Both the position numbers and the translations under genes were made by a program. From DASYTH01 sp035762905 (lineage in GTDB: Bacteria; Actinomycetota; Actinomycetes; Mycobacteriales; Pseudonocardiaceae), in assembly GCF_035762905.1 (NCBI RefSeq), contig NZ_DASUCC010000084.1:34239-98238 (forward strand): DNA of 64,000 bases. The letters are read 5' to 3'. Under the pieces are notes generated by a model. It was given only the letters and a program-made list of their open reading frames with translations, had not been told where the DNA came from and searched no databases. How positions within the stretch are numbered: position 1 is the first letter of the stretch; every line of letters begins with the position of its first letter. This document shows, in pieces, positions 26,161 to 34,251 of this stretch.

Positions 26161-29100
26161 ATGAGTGCACGCAGGGCCAGTGAGAACAGGCGATGGTCGA
26201 GCGGGATCGTGGCGGGACTCCTGCTGCTGATGGTCGCCGGAGGCGCGTACCACGCGGCACGGCCGGCGCGGGCGGCGGTCGATCCGGCGGCCTGCGCCAC
26301 GCCGGACGACATCGAGTCGGGCGGCGGCGTCCGCACGATCAGGGTGGCGGCGGGCGAGGTCGTGCTGCTCACCGGGGGGACCTTCACCGGCCCGATCGAC
26401 CTGCTCGAAAGCGGGGGCACACTGTGTGTCGCGGCGGACGCCAACCTCAACCCGAATGCCGTCCGTCAGCCGGCGGGCGGCCTGGTCGTCCAGGGGACCG
26501 CCAGGTTTCCGTCGTTCACGTCGAGATCGGGGTTCGCGCTCTTCGTCGCCGGCACCGTGGTGATCAACAAGACGATCCTGCTCGGCTCGTCGTCGGTCGA
26601 GGTCGTCGCCGGCGCCAGCCTGACCGGGGGCCAACTGCTGCTGTTGTCCGGCTCGCTCACCACCAACGCCGGCACGCTCGACAGCGGGATCGAGACCAGC
26701 AACGGCGCCACCGTGGTCAACTCCGGCGACCTGACCGCCCGCGGCGGTTTCGAGCTCGAGGGGCCGCTGTTCAACACCGGCCGAATCATCAGCCTCGACG
26801 GACCGGTGGAGTTCACCTTCGGGTCCACGGTGACGAACTCGTGCATGATCACCGCCCCCGACGATGACGTCATCGTGACCAGCAGCAGCACCATCATCAA
26901 TCACGGTCTGATCCAGGCCCCGACCGGCACCCTGCGCGTCTACGGGAAGTACACCCAGACCCCGACCGGCGTGACCGCTTCCGCCGCGCTGCACAACGAA
27001 GGCGCGGTGTTCGGGTTCGGCAGGTACCACTTCTCCGGGTTCACCCGCACCTTTGGCGTCTTCGCCGGGGCGAGCGCCGCCGAGCCGGTCGTCGTGGACG
27101 AGTTGACCCCGCCGGCACCGCCGGCCATCTTCGATCTCCAGTCCGGCACCGTCGCCAACGTCGTCACGGGCAGTGTGGCCGTGCTGACCGCCAACAGCCT
27201 GCCGGGCGACTGTGTGCCGAGCGGAGATCCGGTGGCCGATGTCACCGTGGCCAAGGTCGGTCCGGCCGTGATCGCCGCGGGTACCCGGATCACCTACACG
27301 CTCATCATCGCCAACAACGGCCCGGATTCGGCGAGCAGCCTGGTCATCACCGACTTCCTGCCGGCGGCGCTGACCGCGCTGGAAGCTCCCGACGGCACCC
27401 TCGAGCCCGGTCCGACGGCCCGGTGGACGCTGACCGAGCTGCCCGCGGGCAGCAGCAGGACCTTCACCGTGAGCGGGACGGTGCCGGATACCGGAACCCT
27501 GCTGAACAGGGCCACGGCGACGGCGAGCACCGCCGACCCGAACCCGGGCAACAACGACGGGTCGACCGAGGTCCAGCAGTTGAGCACCGAGATCCAGCCC
27601 GGAACGCCGGTCAACCAGCCGCCGGTGGTCGAGGACAACACGTTCGACACCATCTCCGCGTTCCCCACCGCCGGCAGCGTCGCCTTCGCCGACCCGGACA
27701 CCCAGCAGAACCACCTGGTCGCGCTGAACCAGGCGCCCCGCAACGGATTCGTGACACTCAACCCGTCCGGGGTGTTCTACTACACCCCGCGGTTCGGGTT
27801 CACCGGGTCGGACGACTTCACCGTGGTCGTCTGCGACAACGGCAGTCCGGTGCTGTGCGACGAGGGAACGTTGACCATCGTCGTCGCACCGCTGGCCGTG
27901 CCGGACACCGCCTACAGCGTGATCGACGCGCCGGTCCGGATCGACGTGCTGCACAACGACATCGGCGAGACCACCGCGCCGTCCGTGCTGAGCCCGCCGA
28001 CCCAGGGCACCGCCGTGGTGGACGGGACCGAGATCGTCTACACGCCGCCGGCCGGGTTCATCGGTGTCGCCGAGTTCGACTACAAGACCTGCGCCTCCTC
28101 GGACACCTCCATCTGCGGAACCGCCACGGTGACGGTGTTCGTGGACGCCCCGCCGGACGAGCCGCCGGTCGCCGACGATGTCGCCGTGACCACGGTGGTG
28201 AACACCATGGTCACCGCGACCGTGCCGGTATACGAACCGGAAGTCGGCGAGCCGGTCAACGTCGTGCTGCACACCCCGCCGGTGCACGGCGTAGCGGACG
28301 TGTTTCCGAACGGCTCGTTCAGCTACACGCCCAACACCGGGTTCGCCGGGGTCGACTCCTTCACGGTCGAGGCCTGCGAGGCCGACCGGACCGCCTTCTG
28401 CGACGACGCCACCGTCACCGTGACCGTGAACCCGGTCGTCCGGGCCGACACGGCTCAGACCGATGTGGACGTTGCGGTGAGCATCCCGGTCACGGCCAAC
28501 GATCTCGGCACCATCGGCGCACCCAGGATCGTGACCGACCCCGGCTCGGGTACGGCCGTGGTGCAGCCGAACCAGACGGTCACCTACACCCCGAACCCCG
28601 GCTTCACCGGCCTGGACCTCTTCGAGTACGAGGTGTGCGCGGCCACCGCCGCCACGGTGTGCGTGCACGGCCCGGTCGCCGTCACCGTTGGCGCCCAACC
28701 GAACCGGCCCCCGGTCGTGCAGACGCTCGAACTCGAAACGGTCACCGACCGGCCGGTCAGCGAGCACCTGATGTACTACGACCCGGACGTCGGGCAGGTC
28801 CTGACCGTCACCATCGCCCCCGGTCCGTCCCATGGGACGGCGACCATCAACCCGGAAGGGATCGTCACCTACACCCCGGCCGCGAACTTCGCCGGGACGG
28901 ACGTGTTCCGAGTCACCGTCTGCGACGACGACTCGACACCGGCGTGCACGAGCGTCGACGTGCCGGTCACGGTGCGCCCGCTGGTCATGCCGGACGGGGC
29001 GACGGTCGACGTCGGCGGCTGGGTGGACATCCCGGTGGGGGCGAACGATCGCGGTGACGTCGGTCCGGTCACGATCACCGTGCCGCCCGCCCATGCCGTC

Positions 29101-30036
29101 GCGGAGGTGGCGGCCGGCTTCGTCCGCTACACCCCGGACCCGAACTTCGCCGGGCGGGACTCGTTCACCTACCGGGTATGCGCGACGTCGGCGCCGACGG
29201 TCTGCGACACCGCGGAGGTGCGGGTCGCCGTCCTGCTGGTCGCGGTCGAGGACGGCGCGGCCACCAACTCCGGCCGGTCGGTCGACAAGAACGTGCTGGC
29301 CAACGATCTCGTCGGGCCGGACACCGCGGTCACGATCCGTACCGCTCCGACCAACGGAACCGTCGCCATCGCCTCGGCCGGCACCGTCACCTACAGCCCG
29401 GCCGGACCGTTCGCCGGTGTCGACTCCTTCAACTACTCGGCCTGCACCGCGGCCAATCCGCCGATCTGCGCCCACGCACCGGTCACGGTGCTGGTCGTAC
29501 CGCTGGTGAAGAGCGACGTCACGGGCACTAGGGGGCCGGAGCCGGTCGTGATTTCCGTTGAGGACAACGACTTCGGCGAGGCCACCCCGCCGGAGGTCAC
29601 CACCCCGCCGGCCAACGGCACCGTCACGGGCGGCGGCGTGCTGCGGATCGATGCGCGCGACGCCGCAAACCTGTCCGAGCTCGGCGCCGCGGCACCGCTG
29701 GTGTACACCCCGCACGCGGGTTTCGCCGGCACCGACGCGTTCACCTACCGGCGGTGCGCGATCAGCAACCCGAACGTGTGCGGGTTCGGCGACGTGATCG
29801 TCGTCGTCGCGCCCCCGCAGCTCGGCGAACAACCGCCGACCAGCACGCCACCGCCGGCCGGCGGTACGACGCCCCCGGCGGCGCTCGCACCGACCACCGG
29901 CAACGGCGGATCGCTGGCCGCCACCGGGGTCGGGCTGGCCATCCTCGGCGCCGCCGGGCTGGCCCTACTGGTGGGCGCCGGACTGCGGCTGCTGGCCCGG
30001 CGGCGCGGGGAAGCGGACCAGGGACCCGCGGACTGA
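26161..30036 (+). CDS. LAXTG-anchored surface protein with DUF11 and eight Cys-paired Ig-like repeats
   Basis: 1291 residues, exported and wall-anchored. A signal peptide (GIVAGLLLLMVAGGAYHAA, cleaved near ARPARA|A) precedes an adhesin-like beta-rich region (about 40-350), a DUF11 domain (about 358-470: VADVTVAKVGPAVIAAGTRI, ATASTADPNPGNND) and eight Ig/cadherin-like repeats (about 490-1220), each with YTPxxxFxG followed by a Cys-x7-Cys pair. A Pro-rich spacer leads to SLAATG, a hydrophobic helix and RRRGEA tail: an LAXTG signal for a class E sortase. It is probably an adhesin or structural wall protein. No sortase gene is in the window. Confidence 0.88.
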   Translation: MSARRASENRRWSSGIVAGLLLLMVAGGAYHAARPARAAVDPAACATPDDIESGGGVRTIRVAAGEVVLLTGGTFTGPIDLLESGGTLCVAADANLNPNAVRQPAGGLVVQGTARFPSFTSRSGFALFVAGTVVINKTILLGSSSVEVVAGASLTGGQLLLLSGSLTTNAGTLDSGIETSNGATVVNSGDLTARGGFELEGPLFNTGRIISLDGPVEFTFGSTVTNSCMITAPDDDVIVTSSSTIINHGLIQAPTGTLRVYGKYTQTPTGVTASAALHNEGAVFGFGRYHFSGFTRTFGVFAGASAAEPVVVDELTPPAPPAIFDLQSGTVANVVTGSVAVLTANSLPGDCVPSGDPVADVTVAKVGPAVIAAGTRITYTLIIANNGPDSASSLVITDFLPAALTALEAPDGTLEPGPTARWTLTELPAGSSRTFTVSGTVPDTGTLLNRATATASTADPNPGNNDGSTEVQQLSTEIQPGTPVNQPPVVEDNTFDTISAFPTAGSVAFADPDTQQNHLVALNQAPRNGFVTLNPSGVFYYTPRFGFTGSDDFTVVVCDNGSPVLCDEGTLTIVVAPLAVPDTAYSVIDAPVRIDVLHNDIGETTAPSVLSPPTQGTAVVDGTEIVYTPPAGFIGVAEFDYKTCASSDTSICGTATVTVFVDAPPDEPPVADDVAVTTVVNTMVTATVPVYEPEVGEPVNVVLHTPPVHGVADVFPNGSFSYTPNTGFAGVDSFTVEACEADRTAFCDDATVTVTVNPVVRADTAQTDVDVAVSIPVTANDLGTIGAPRIVTDPGSGTAVVQPNQTVTYTPNPGFTGLDLFEYEVCAATAATVCVHGPVAVTVGAQPNRPPVVQTLELETVTDRPVSEHLMYYDPDVGQVLTVTIAPGPSHGTATINPEGIVTYTPAANFAGTDVFRVTVCDDDSTPACTSVDVPVTVRPLVMPDGATVDVGGWVDIPVGANDRGDVGPVTITVPPAHAVAEVAAGFVRYTPDPNFAGRDSFTYRVCATSAPTVCDTAEVRVAVLLVAVEDGAATNSGRSVDKNVLANDLVGPDTAVTIRTAPTNGTVAIASAGTVTYSPAGPFAGVDSFNYSACTAANPPICAHAPVTVLVVPLVKSDVTGTRGPEPVVISVEDNDFGEATPPEVTTPPANGTVTGGGVLRIDARDAANLSELGAAAPLVYTPHAGFAGTDAFTYRRCAISNPNVCGFGDVIVVVAPPQLGEQPPTSTPPPAGGTTPPAALAPTTGNGGSLAATGVGLAILGAAGLALLVGAGLRLLARRRGEADQGPAD

Positions 30037-30071
30037 GTCCGTGACCGGCGCCGTGCTCGTGGCCGTTGCGG

Positions 30072-30743
30072 TTACGGCAGTGGGCCGATGTGGCGGCCGG
30101 TGACCGTCGGGCCGGGCGGTGGCATGCGGTGGCGGCTCAGCAGGATGGCCAAGCGCCGGTGGGTGTGGCGTTGGTGGATCGGGTGGGGCCGGCTTGGATG
30201 CAGGCCGCTGCGCAGGTTGTTGACGAACTGGGCGACGGTGTACGGGTGGGGCAGGATGTCGTGCCCGCCGAGGTAGCCGATCACCCGGGGTGTTTCGGTT
30301 GGGCGGGCTTCGGTGGCGACGAGCCATCCGTCCCGTTCGTTCCACACCAGCATCAGGTCCCGGTTGGGGCACTCGGCGTGCCGGTCGGGAAGGCCGAGGT
30401 AGGCGGTGATGGTGTCGCTGATCTCGAACCCGGTGGCTTCGGCGGGGACCGCGAGGTGGATTGCCACCGCGTGGACGTAGCCGGCCAGTGCGCGTTCGAG
30501 CTCGGGCAGGCTGACCGTCTCCGGGTCGCTCGCGGTTTGGTGGTATCGGGTGCGCGAGGGTTGCGGGGGGTCGTCGAGACCGAGCATGGACAGCAGGCGG
30601 GCCCGGTCCTCGTCGTCGAGGGCTTGGCCGGCGACGGTGCGGGCGGCGCGGACGCGCAGCAGGTGAGTGTCGATCTCGGCTTGGGCACGGGTTTCGGCGA
30701 ACGCGGGCGGCCGGGATCCGACGGGATCGGCTGGGCGGCTCAT
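30072..30743 (-). CDS. DUF6292-like protein
   Basis: About 223 residues from ATG 30743 (MSRPADPVGS); the frame stays open to 30944 but upstream sequence looks non-coding. An N-terminal Arg/Ala helix (AETRAQAEIDTHLLRVRAART) is followed by the core LERALAGYVHAVAIHLAV, FEISDTITAYLGLP, LMLVWNERDGWLVATE, VIGYLGGHDILPHPYTVAQF, which resembles the actinomycete DUF6292 family of unknown function (from memory). A basic, His-rich tail ends the protein. There is no signal or membrane segment. It may be connected to the mobile or regulatory genes that often carry this domain, but nothing here shows that. Confidence 0.6.
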   Translation of the reverse strand: MSRPADPVGSRPPAFAETRAQAEIDTHLLRVRAARTVAGQALDDEDRARLLSMLGLDDPPQPSRTRYHQTASDPETVSLPELERALAGYVHAVAIHLAVPAEATGFEISDTITAYLGLPDRHAECPNRDLMLVWNERDGWLVATEARPTETPRVIGYLGGHDILPHPYTVAQFVNNLRSGLHPSRPHPIHQRHTHRRLAILLSRHRMPPPGPTVTGRHIGPLP

Positions 30744-31090
30744 GGGAGGCTGACCCGGACGGCCTGGCGGGGCCGGGCTGCCGGTGCCGGCCGCTCGCCG
30801 GCCATGCTGGCGGTGCGGAGAGTGGTGCGGGTCGGTGAGCCCAGCACGATGGCGCTCCCGTCTCCAGTCGGATCGCGACCGGACCTGGCGCCAAGAACGA
30901 AGCCGGCTCGACCGCCGGCATACGAGATGCTCTCGACAGCCCAACCGTACCCCATCGGACGCCGGGGCCGCGTGAACCGACCAGGGGACCCGCCTGCCGG
31001 TGGCCGCTGCCGCCGGCCGCTACGGTGAGCTGCGCCACCACACGGTGCCTGGGGGAACCAATGGGAGTCCGGTACGGTTATATGGCTGGA

Positions 31091-31102
31091 GTGTGATCAC
31101 AC
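31091..31102. promoter_or_regulatory. 12-bp perfect palindrome
   Basis: GTGTGATCACAC is a perfect palindrome located just after an AT-rich box (GGTTATATGG, 31077-31086). It is a possible operator of a GntR- or CRP-like regulator; the ascription is weak. Confidence 0.3.
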
Positions 31103-31381
31103 GCTCCGGGCGGATTCCCCGGCGACCGGGTAGGGTCGTCGCATCCCCAGCTGGGTCACGGCTGCGCCACCCAGCACCCCCGTGCCGATGTCGCACCGGG
31201 ACGTATCCCAGCCAGATCCTGGAAGTCACACCAGGCATTGGCGCTCACCATGAATGAGGAGTATCGCCATCACTACAGCCACAACCAAGGGCGGCCAGAC
31301 CGCCGCGCGCATGGTTTTCAGCCATCCCGTCACCGAACCGTCCGCCCGCTGGCCCGAGCACACCACCAACGCCAAGCCGTC

Positions 31382-31403
31382 TTCGCGGAACCTGTTCCGC
31401 GAA
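31382..31403. promoter_or_regulatory. 22-base palindrome (10-bp arms, 2-base centre)
   Basis: TTCGCGGAAC and its exact complement GTTCCGCGAA are separated only by CT. Such tight, perfect symmetry suits a TetR-type operator better than a hairpin. It lies about 520 bases before the first cluster gene. Confidence 0.45.
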
Positions 31404-31798
31404 CCATCGACTCCTTCAGGCCACGCGCCGTCCACCGCGTGAACGCGCCCGCGGGCCCGCCGCGCGGATAGCGCCGGCGTCGGCCGCGGCTACGACTCAA
31501 ATTCGGGATCAGTCCCACCACACGTTGCCTGGAACCGCGCAGGTGCGATCGCGGCCGCGCGCCGGTGTTCGGCTGGAATGGGGCTGTACAGCCGCGTGTG
31601 CCGTCAATCGTCTTGACCGGACGTAATTGTCTGAAAACCGAATGCGACCGGGCTCATCTTCGACCGTGTTGGCAAGGAATCCCAAAGGGATCCGGCTTCG
31701 GGCGGGCGGCGGGAGGGCAGGCGATCAGCCGCCCTTGTGGCGTCGTGCGGCCGAGTTCTACGGTGGCGTAGGCAATCCAGGGGCGCTGGGGATGCCGG

Positions 31799-31818
31799 CC
31801 GTCCTGTCGACAGGACGG
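31799..31818. promoter_or_regulatory. 20-bp perfect palindrome upstream of the MbtH gene
   Basis: CCGTCCTGTCGACAGGACGG is a gapless perfect palindrome about 100 bases before the MbtH start. It is the best candidate operator for the cluster's promoter. No cognate regulator gene is inside the window. Confidence 0.5.
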
Positions 31819-31844
31819 GTCCGCGTCCGGCCTTGGTGATTTCC

Positions 31845-31867
31845 AATCCACAACGCACCGGTGGATT
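31845..31867. promoter_or_regulatory. Inverted repeat before the first cluster gene
   Basis: AATCCAC (31845-31851) and GTGGATT (31861-31867) are inverted arms with a 9-base spacer, 54 bases before the MbtH start. It may be an operator or a leader hairpin. Confidence 0.35.
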
Positions 31868-31921
31868 TCGATGTGAATTCTCCACTCGAGTCAAACCCGT
31901 GACCGATAAGGACGGTGGCAG

Positions 31922-32137
31922 TTGAGCACGAACCCTTTCGATGACGAGGACGGCCGCTTCTACGTCGTGGTGAACGACGAGGAACAGCACTCCCTGTGGC
32001 CGGTGTTCGCCGACGTGCCGGCCGGCTGGCGGGTGGTCTTCGGCGAGGCGGCAAGGGCCGAGTGCCTGGAGTACGTCGAGCGGAACTGGACCGACATGCG
32101 GCCGAGGAGCCTGCGGGAGGCCATGGCAGCGGACTGA
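31922..32137 (+). CDS. MbtH-like protein
   Basis: 71-residue accessory protein that binds and activates NRPS adenylation domains. Family landmarks are NPFDDEDGRFYVVVNDEEQHSLWP, PAGWRVVFGEA and the end NWTDMRPRSLRE, with the conserved Trp residues. The start is TTG at 31922 behind an AAGGACGGTGG ribosome site; no ATG or GTG is better placed. It is the first gene of the NRPS cluster. It probably serves the stand-alone and in-line A domains downstream. Confidence 0.93.
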   Translation: MSTNPFDDEDGRFYVVVNDEEQHSLWPVFADVPAGWRVVFGEAARAECLEYVERNWTDMRPRSLREAMAAD

Positions 32138-32173
32138 ACGCCGGTCAGATCCTCAAGGGGAGAGTGAATCGCG

Positions 32174-32290
32174 ATGTACCGAGGGTCCGATGCGCCGTGG
32201 ATCGTCGAGTTGATGCTGCGGCACCCGTTGGCACTGCTCATGAACGTCCGTGCGATGCGGATGGTCCGGATAGCCCGCCAGCCTGCCTGA
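32174..32290 (+). CDS. Putative 38-residue peptide between MbtH and the A-domain gene
   Basis: An ATG at 32174 lies 11 bases after a GGGGAG-type ribosome site and opens a short frame: MYRGSDAPWIVELMLRH followed by a Met/Leu/Arg-rich amphipathic part ending RMVRIARQPA. Its third positions are about 85% G/C, like real genes here, whereas the overlapping GTG frame (32164-32367) is not. It may be a small real peptide or a leftover of a gene start. No family is recognised. Confidence 0.3.
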   Translation: MYRGSDAPWIVELMLRHPLALLMNVRAMRMVRIARQPA

Positions 32291-32366
32291 GTGCCGGACA
32301 AGCCCCGTTCCCCGTGGTGCGCCGGCGGCTCGCCCGACCGGACACCTGTCACACCGGAGTCAGTTG

Positions 32367-33953
32367 ATGATCCTTCAAGGAAAGCGGGTCGCCCTGCCGT
32401 CGGCGCCCGTGGTCCACAACCGGTTCGAGGCGCACGCGAAAGCCACCCCCGACGCGGTTGCCGTCTTCTGCGCCGGACAGCGGTTGACCTACGCGGAGCT
32501 GAACGCGAAGGCGAACCGGTTCGCGCACCTCCTCGCCGCGCGCGGGCACGGCCGGGGCGCGAAGGTCGGCGTCTGCCTCGACTACTCGCTCGACATGGTC
32601 GTCGCCATCCTCGGCACCCTGAAGGCAGGCGCGGCCTACGTACCGCTCGACCCGGCCTACCCGGCGGCGAGACTCCAACTGCTGCTGGGGCAGATCCCCG
32701 ATCTGGGCCTGATCGTGGCCGCCCCGGCGACGGCCGGGCTGGTCGAGTCGGCGGCCGTCGAGGTCATCGATCTCCAGCAGCTGTCCGGTGAGCTGGCAGG
32801 TCTACCGGCGACCGATCCGGACCTCCCGGTCACCGGGGACGACGTGTGCTACGCGGTCTTCACGTCCGGGTCGACCGGTACGCCGAAGCTGACCGCGGTG
32901 CGGCACGAGGGTTGGTTCAACCTGCTGAACTGGCTGATGCTCGAGTACGGCCTGCATCGCGGGTCGAACAACCTGGTCGTCAGCGCGTTCGGATTCGACC
33001 TCTCCCAGCGCAGCCTGATGATGCCGTTGTTCTGCGGCGCCACCCAGAACCTGATGGCGAGCCGGAACTTCGACGCCGCGATGGCCTACCGCATGCTGAC
33101 CGAGCACGAGATCCGCACGGTGCACTGCGCCTCGAGCACGCTGTATCTGTTGGTGGACTGGGAGACCGCACGTGGCGGTGACGCGCTCACCCGGCTGGAC
33201 TACGTGCTGTTCGGCGGGGAGCCGCTGAAGGTCGAACGGATCGTGGACTGGGCGCGGCGCGCGGGCAACACGTGCACCCTGCTGCACCAGTACGGCGTCG
33301 CCGAGTGCGCGGATGTCGCGTCGTCCTACGACCTCGCCGAGTACCGGCCGGGTGAGCACGACATCGCACCGGTCGGCAGGCCGGCCTACAACAACGACAT
33401 CCACCTCCTCGATGAGAACCTGCGCGGCGTCGGGCCGGGGGAGTACGGCGAGATCTGCATTTCCGGGGTGAGTGTCGGCGCGGGTTATCTCAACGGAACC
33501 GGCCCCGAGAACAAGCGGTTCACGACGATCGAGGTCGACGGCGTGCCGCGCAGGCTGTACCGCACGGGCGACCGCGGCAAGGTCGACGAGGCCGGAGAAC
33601 TCGTCGTCGCCGGCAGGATGGACGCGCAGGTGAAGGTGCGGGGCATGCGCATCGATCCCACCGACATCGAGCGTGCGCTCGGCCGGCTGACCGAGGTCCG
33701 GGAGGCCGCCGTCGTCGTCGCGTACACCACCTCCGGTGACGCCGAGCTGATCGCCTACCTCGTCCCGGCCGGGGACGATCTCGCCGAGAACGACGTGCGC
33801 GCCCACCTGCTGAAAACGTTGCCGCGGAACATGGTTCCGGCCAAGTTCATCAACATCCCGCGGATTCCGTTGAGCCCGCACGGAAAAGTCGACCGCGCAG
33901 CACTGGTCGATGCGTACCGGAACCAGAACGCCGATAGCCGCACGGCGGCATAG
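32367..33953 (+). CDS. Stand-alone NRPS adenylation (amino acid-AMP ligase) domain
   Basis: 528 residues, a complete A domain without fused carrier. A3 FTSGSTGTPK, A5 QYGVAE, A7 LYRTGDRGKVD, A8 VKVRGMRIDP and A10 Lys in SPHGKVDR are present. Asp in FGFDLSQR corresponds to D235, so the substrate is an alpha-amino acid. The remaining pocket (approximately L, R, H/C, L, G, Q, D, V) matches no code I know. ATG 32367 was chosen over TTG 32364. It is followed 34 nt later by a discrete PCP and then an FAD enzyme, so it probably loads that PCP with an amino acid to be oxidised while tethered. Confidence 0.9.
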   Translation: MILQGKRVALPSAPVVHNRFEAHAKATPDAVAVFCAGQRLTYAELNAKANRFAHLLAARGHGRGAKVGVCLDYSLDMVVAILGTLKAGAAYVPLDPAYPAARLQLLLGQIPDLGLIVAAPATAGLVESAAVEVIDLQQLSGELAGLPATDPDLPVTGDDVCYAVFTSGSTGTPKLTAVRHEGWFNLLNWLMLEYGLHRGSNNLVVSAFGFDLSQRSLMMPLFCGATQNLMASRNFDAAMAYRMLTEHEIRTVHCASSTLYLLVDWETARGGDALTRLDYVLFGGEPLKVERIVDWARRAGNTCTLLHQYGVAECADVASSYDLAEYRPGEHDIAPVGRPAYNNDIHLLDENLRGVGPGEYGEICISGVSVGAGYLNGTGPENKRFTTIEVDGVPRRLYRTGDRGKVDEAGELVVAGRMDAQVKVRGMRIDPTDIERALGRLTEVREAAVVVAYTTSGDAELIAYLVPAGDDLAENDVRAHLLKTLPRNMVPAKFINIPRIPLSPHGKVDRAALVDAYRNQNADSRTAA

Positions 33954-33987
33954 TCGACGGACCTTGCTGACCACCGAGAGGACTGTG

Positions 33988-34218
33988 ATGATTGCCGATA
34001 AGGTGCGCGCCATTTGGTGCCGGGAACTGCAGCGCGACGACATTTCGGTCGACGACGACTTCTACGCCCTTGGTGGCCAGTCGGTGATCATGGCCAGGAT
34101 TCAGGGCGCTTTCATCGAGGAGTTGGGCGTCGAGGTCCCGGTGGACCAGATGTTCCTCAACCCGACGGTGGCGTCGATTTCTGTCTACATCGAATCCTTG
34201 GGTGCGGTCGCCCCCTAG
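33988..34218 (+). CDS. Discrete peptidyl carrier protein
   Basis: 76 residues, the size of one PCP. The phosphopantetheine site is Ser32 in YALGGQSVIMARI (GGQS instead of the usual GGHS). It starts at ATG 33988 behind GAGAGG; GTG 33985 is equally possible. It sits between the stand-alone A domain and the FAD oxidoreductase and presumably presents the aminoacyl group to that enzyme. Confidence 0.92.
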   Translation: MIADKVRAIWCRELQRDDISVDDDFYALGGQSVIMARIQGAFIEELGVEVPVDQMFLNPTVASISVYIESLGAVAP

Positions 34219-34251
34219 CGCCGGGCCTGGTTCTTGGCAAGAGAGGTTGCC

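Larger units (their letters stand above)
31035..31532. repeat. 18-mer direct repeats 480 bases apart
   Basis: CCACCACACGGTGCCTGG (31035-31052) and CCACCACACGTTGCCTGG (31515-31532) differ at one base. The enclosed 460 bases have no convincing gene. They could mark an excised or decayed element, or be paired regulatory sites. Confidence 0.45.
30744..31921. other. 1.18-kb gene-free stretch upstream of the NRPS-PKS cluster
   Basis: No reading frame here has convincing codon use or similarity, although several short frames exist. The stretch contains a 12-bp palindrome (31091), a 22-base palindrome (31382), a 20-bp perfect palindrome (31799), an inverted repeat just before the MbtH gene (31845) and two direct copies of an 18-mer (31035 and 31515). 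It probably holds the control region of the biosynthetic cluster and possibly gene remnants. Confidence 0.6.

Noticed and set aside
26089..29832. 1247-codon minus-strand frame antisense to the surface protein
   Set aside because: Low-complexity Asp/Arg/Val/Gly sequence with no recognisable fold. The plus strand encodes signal peptide, repeats and sortase signal.
29965..31041. 358-codon minus-strand frame over the DUF6292-like gene region
   Set aside because: Pro/Arg-rich translation typical of an out-of-frame shadow. The 30072-30743 frame has a conserved-looking core.
31254..31442. 62-codon frame starting like a ParA protein (MRSIAITTATTKGGQ)
   Set aside because: The resemblance stops after about 15 residues, there is no P-loop GKT/S, codon use is poor and the rest is unrelated.
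32164..32367. GTG-started frame overlapping the 38-residue ORF and reaching the A-domain start
   Set aside because: Third-position composition is not gene-like and the ribosome site would be only a few bases from the start.
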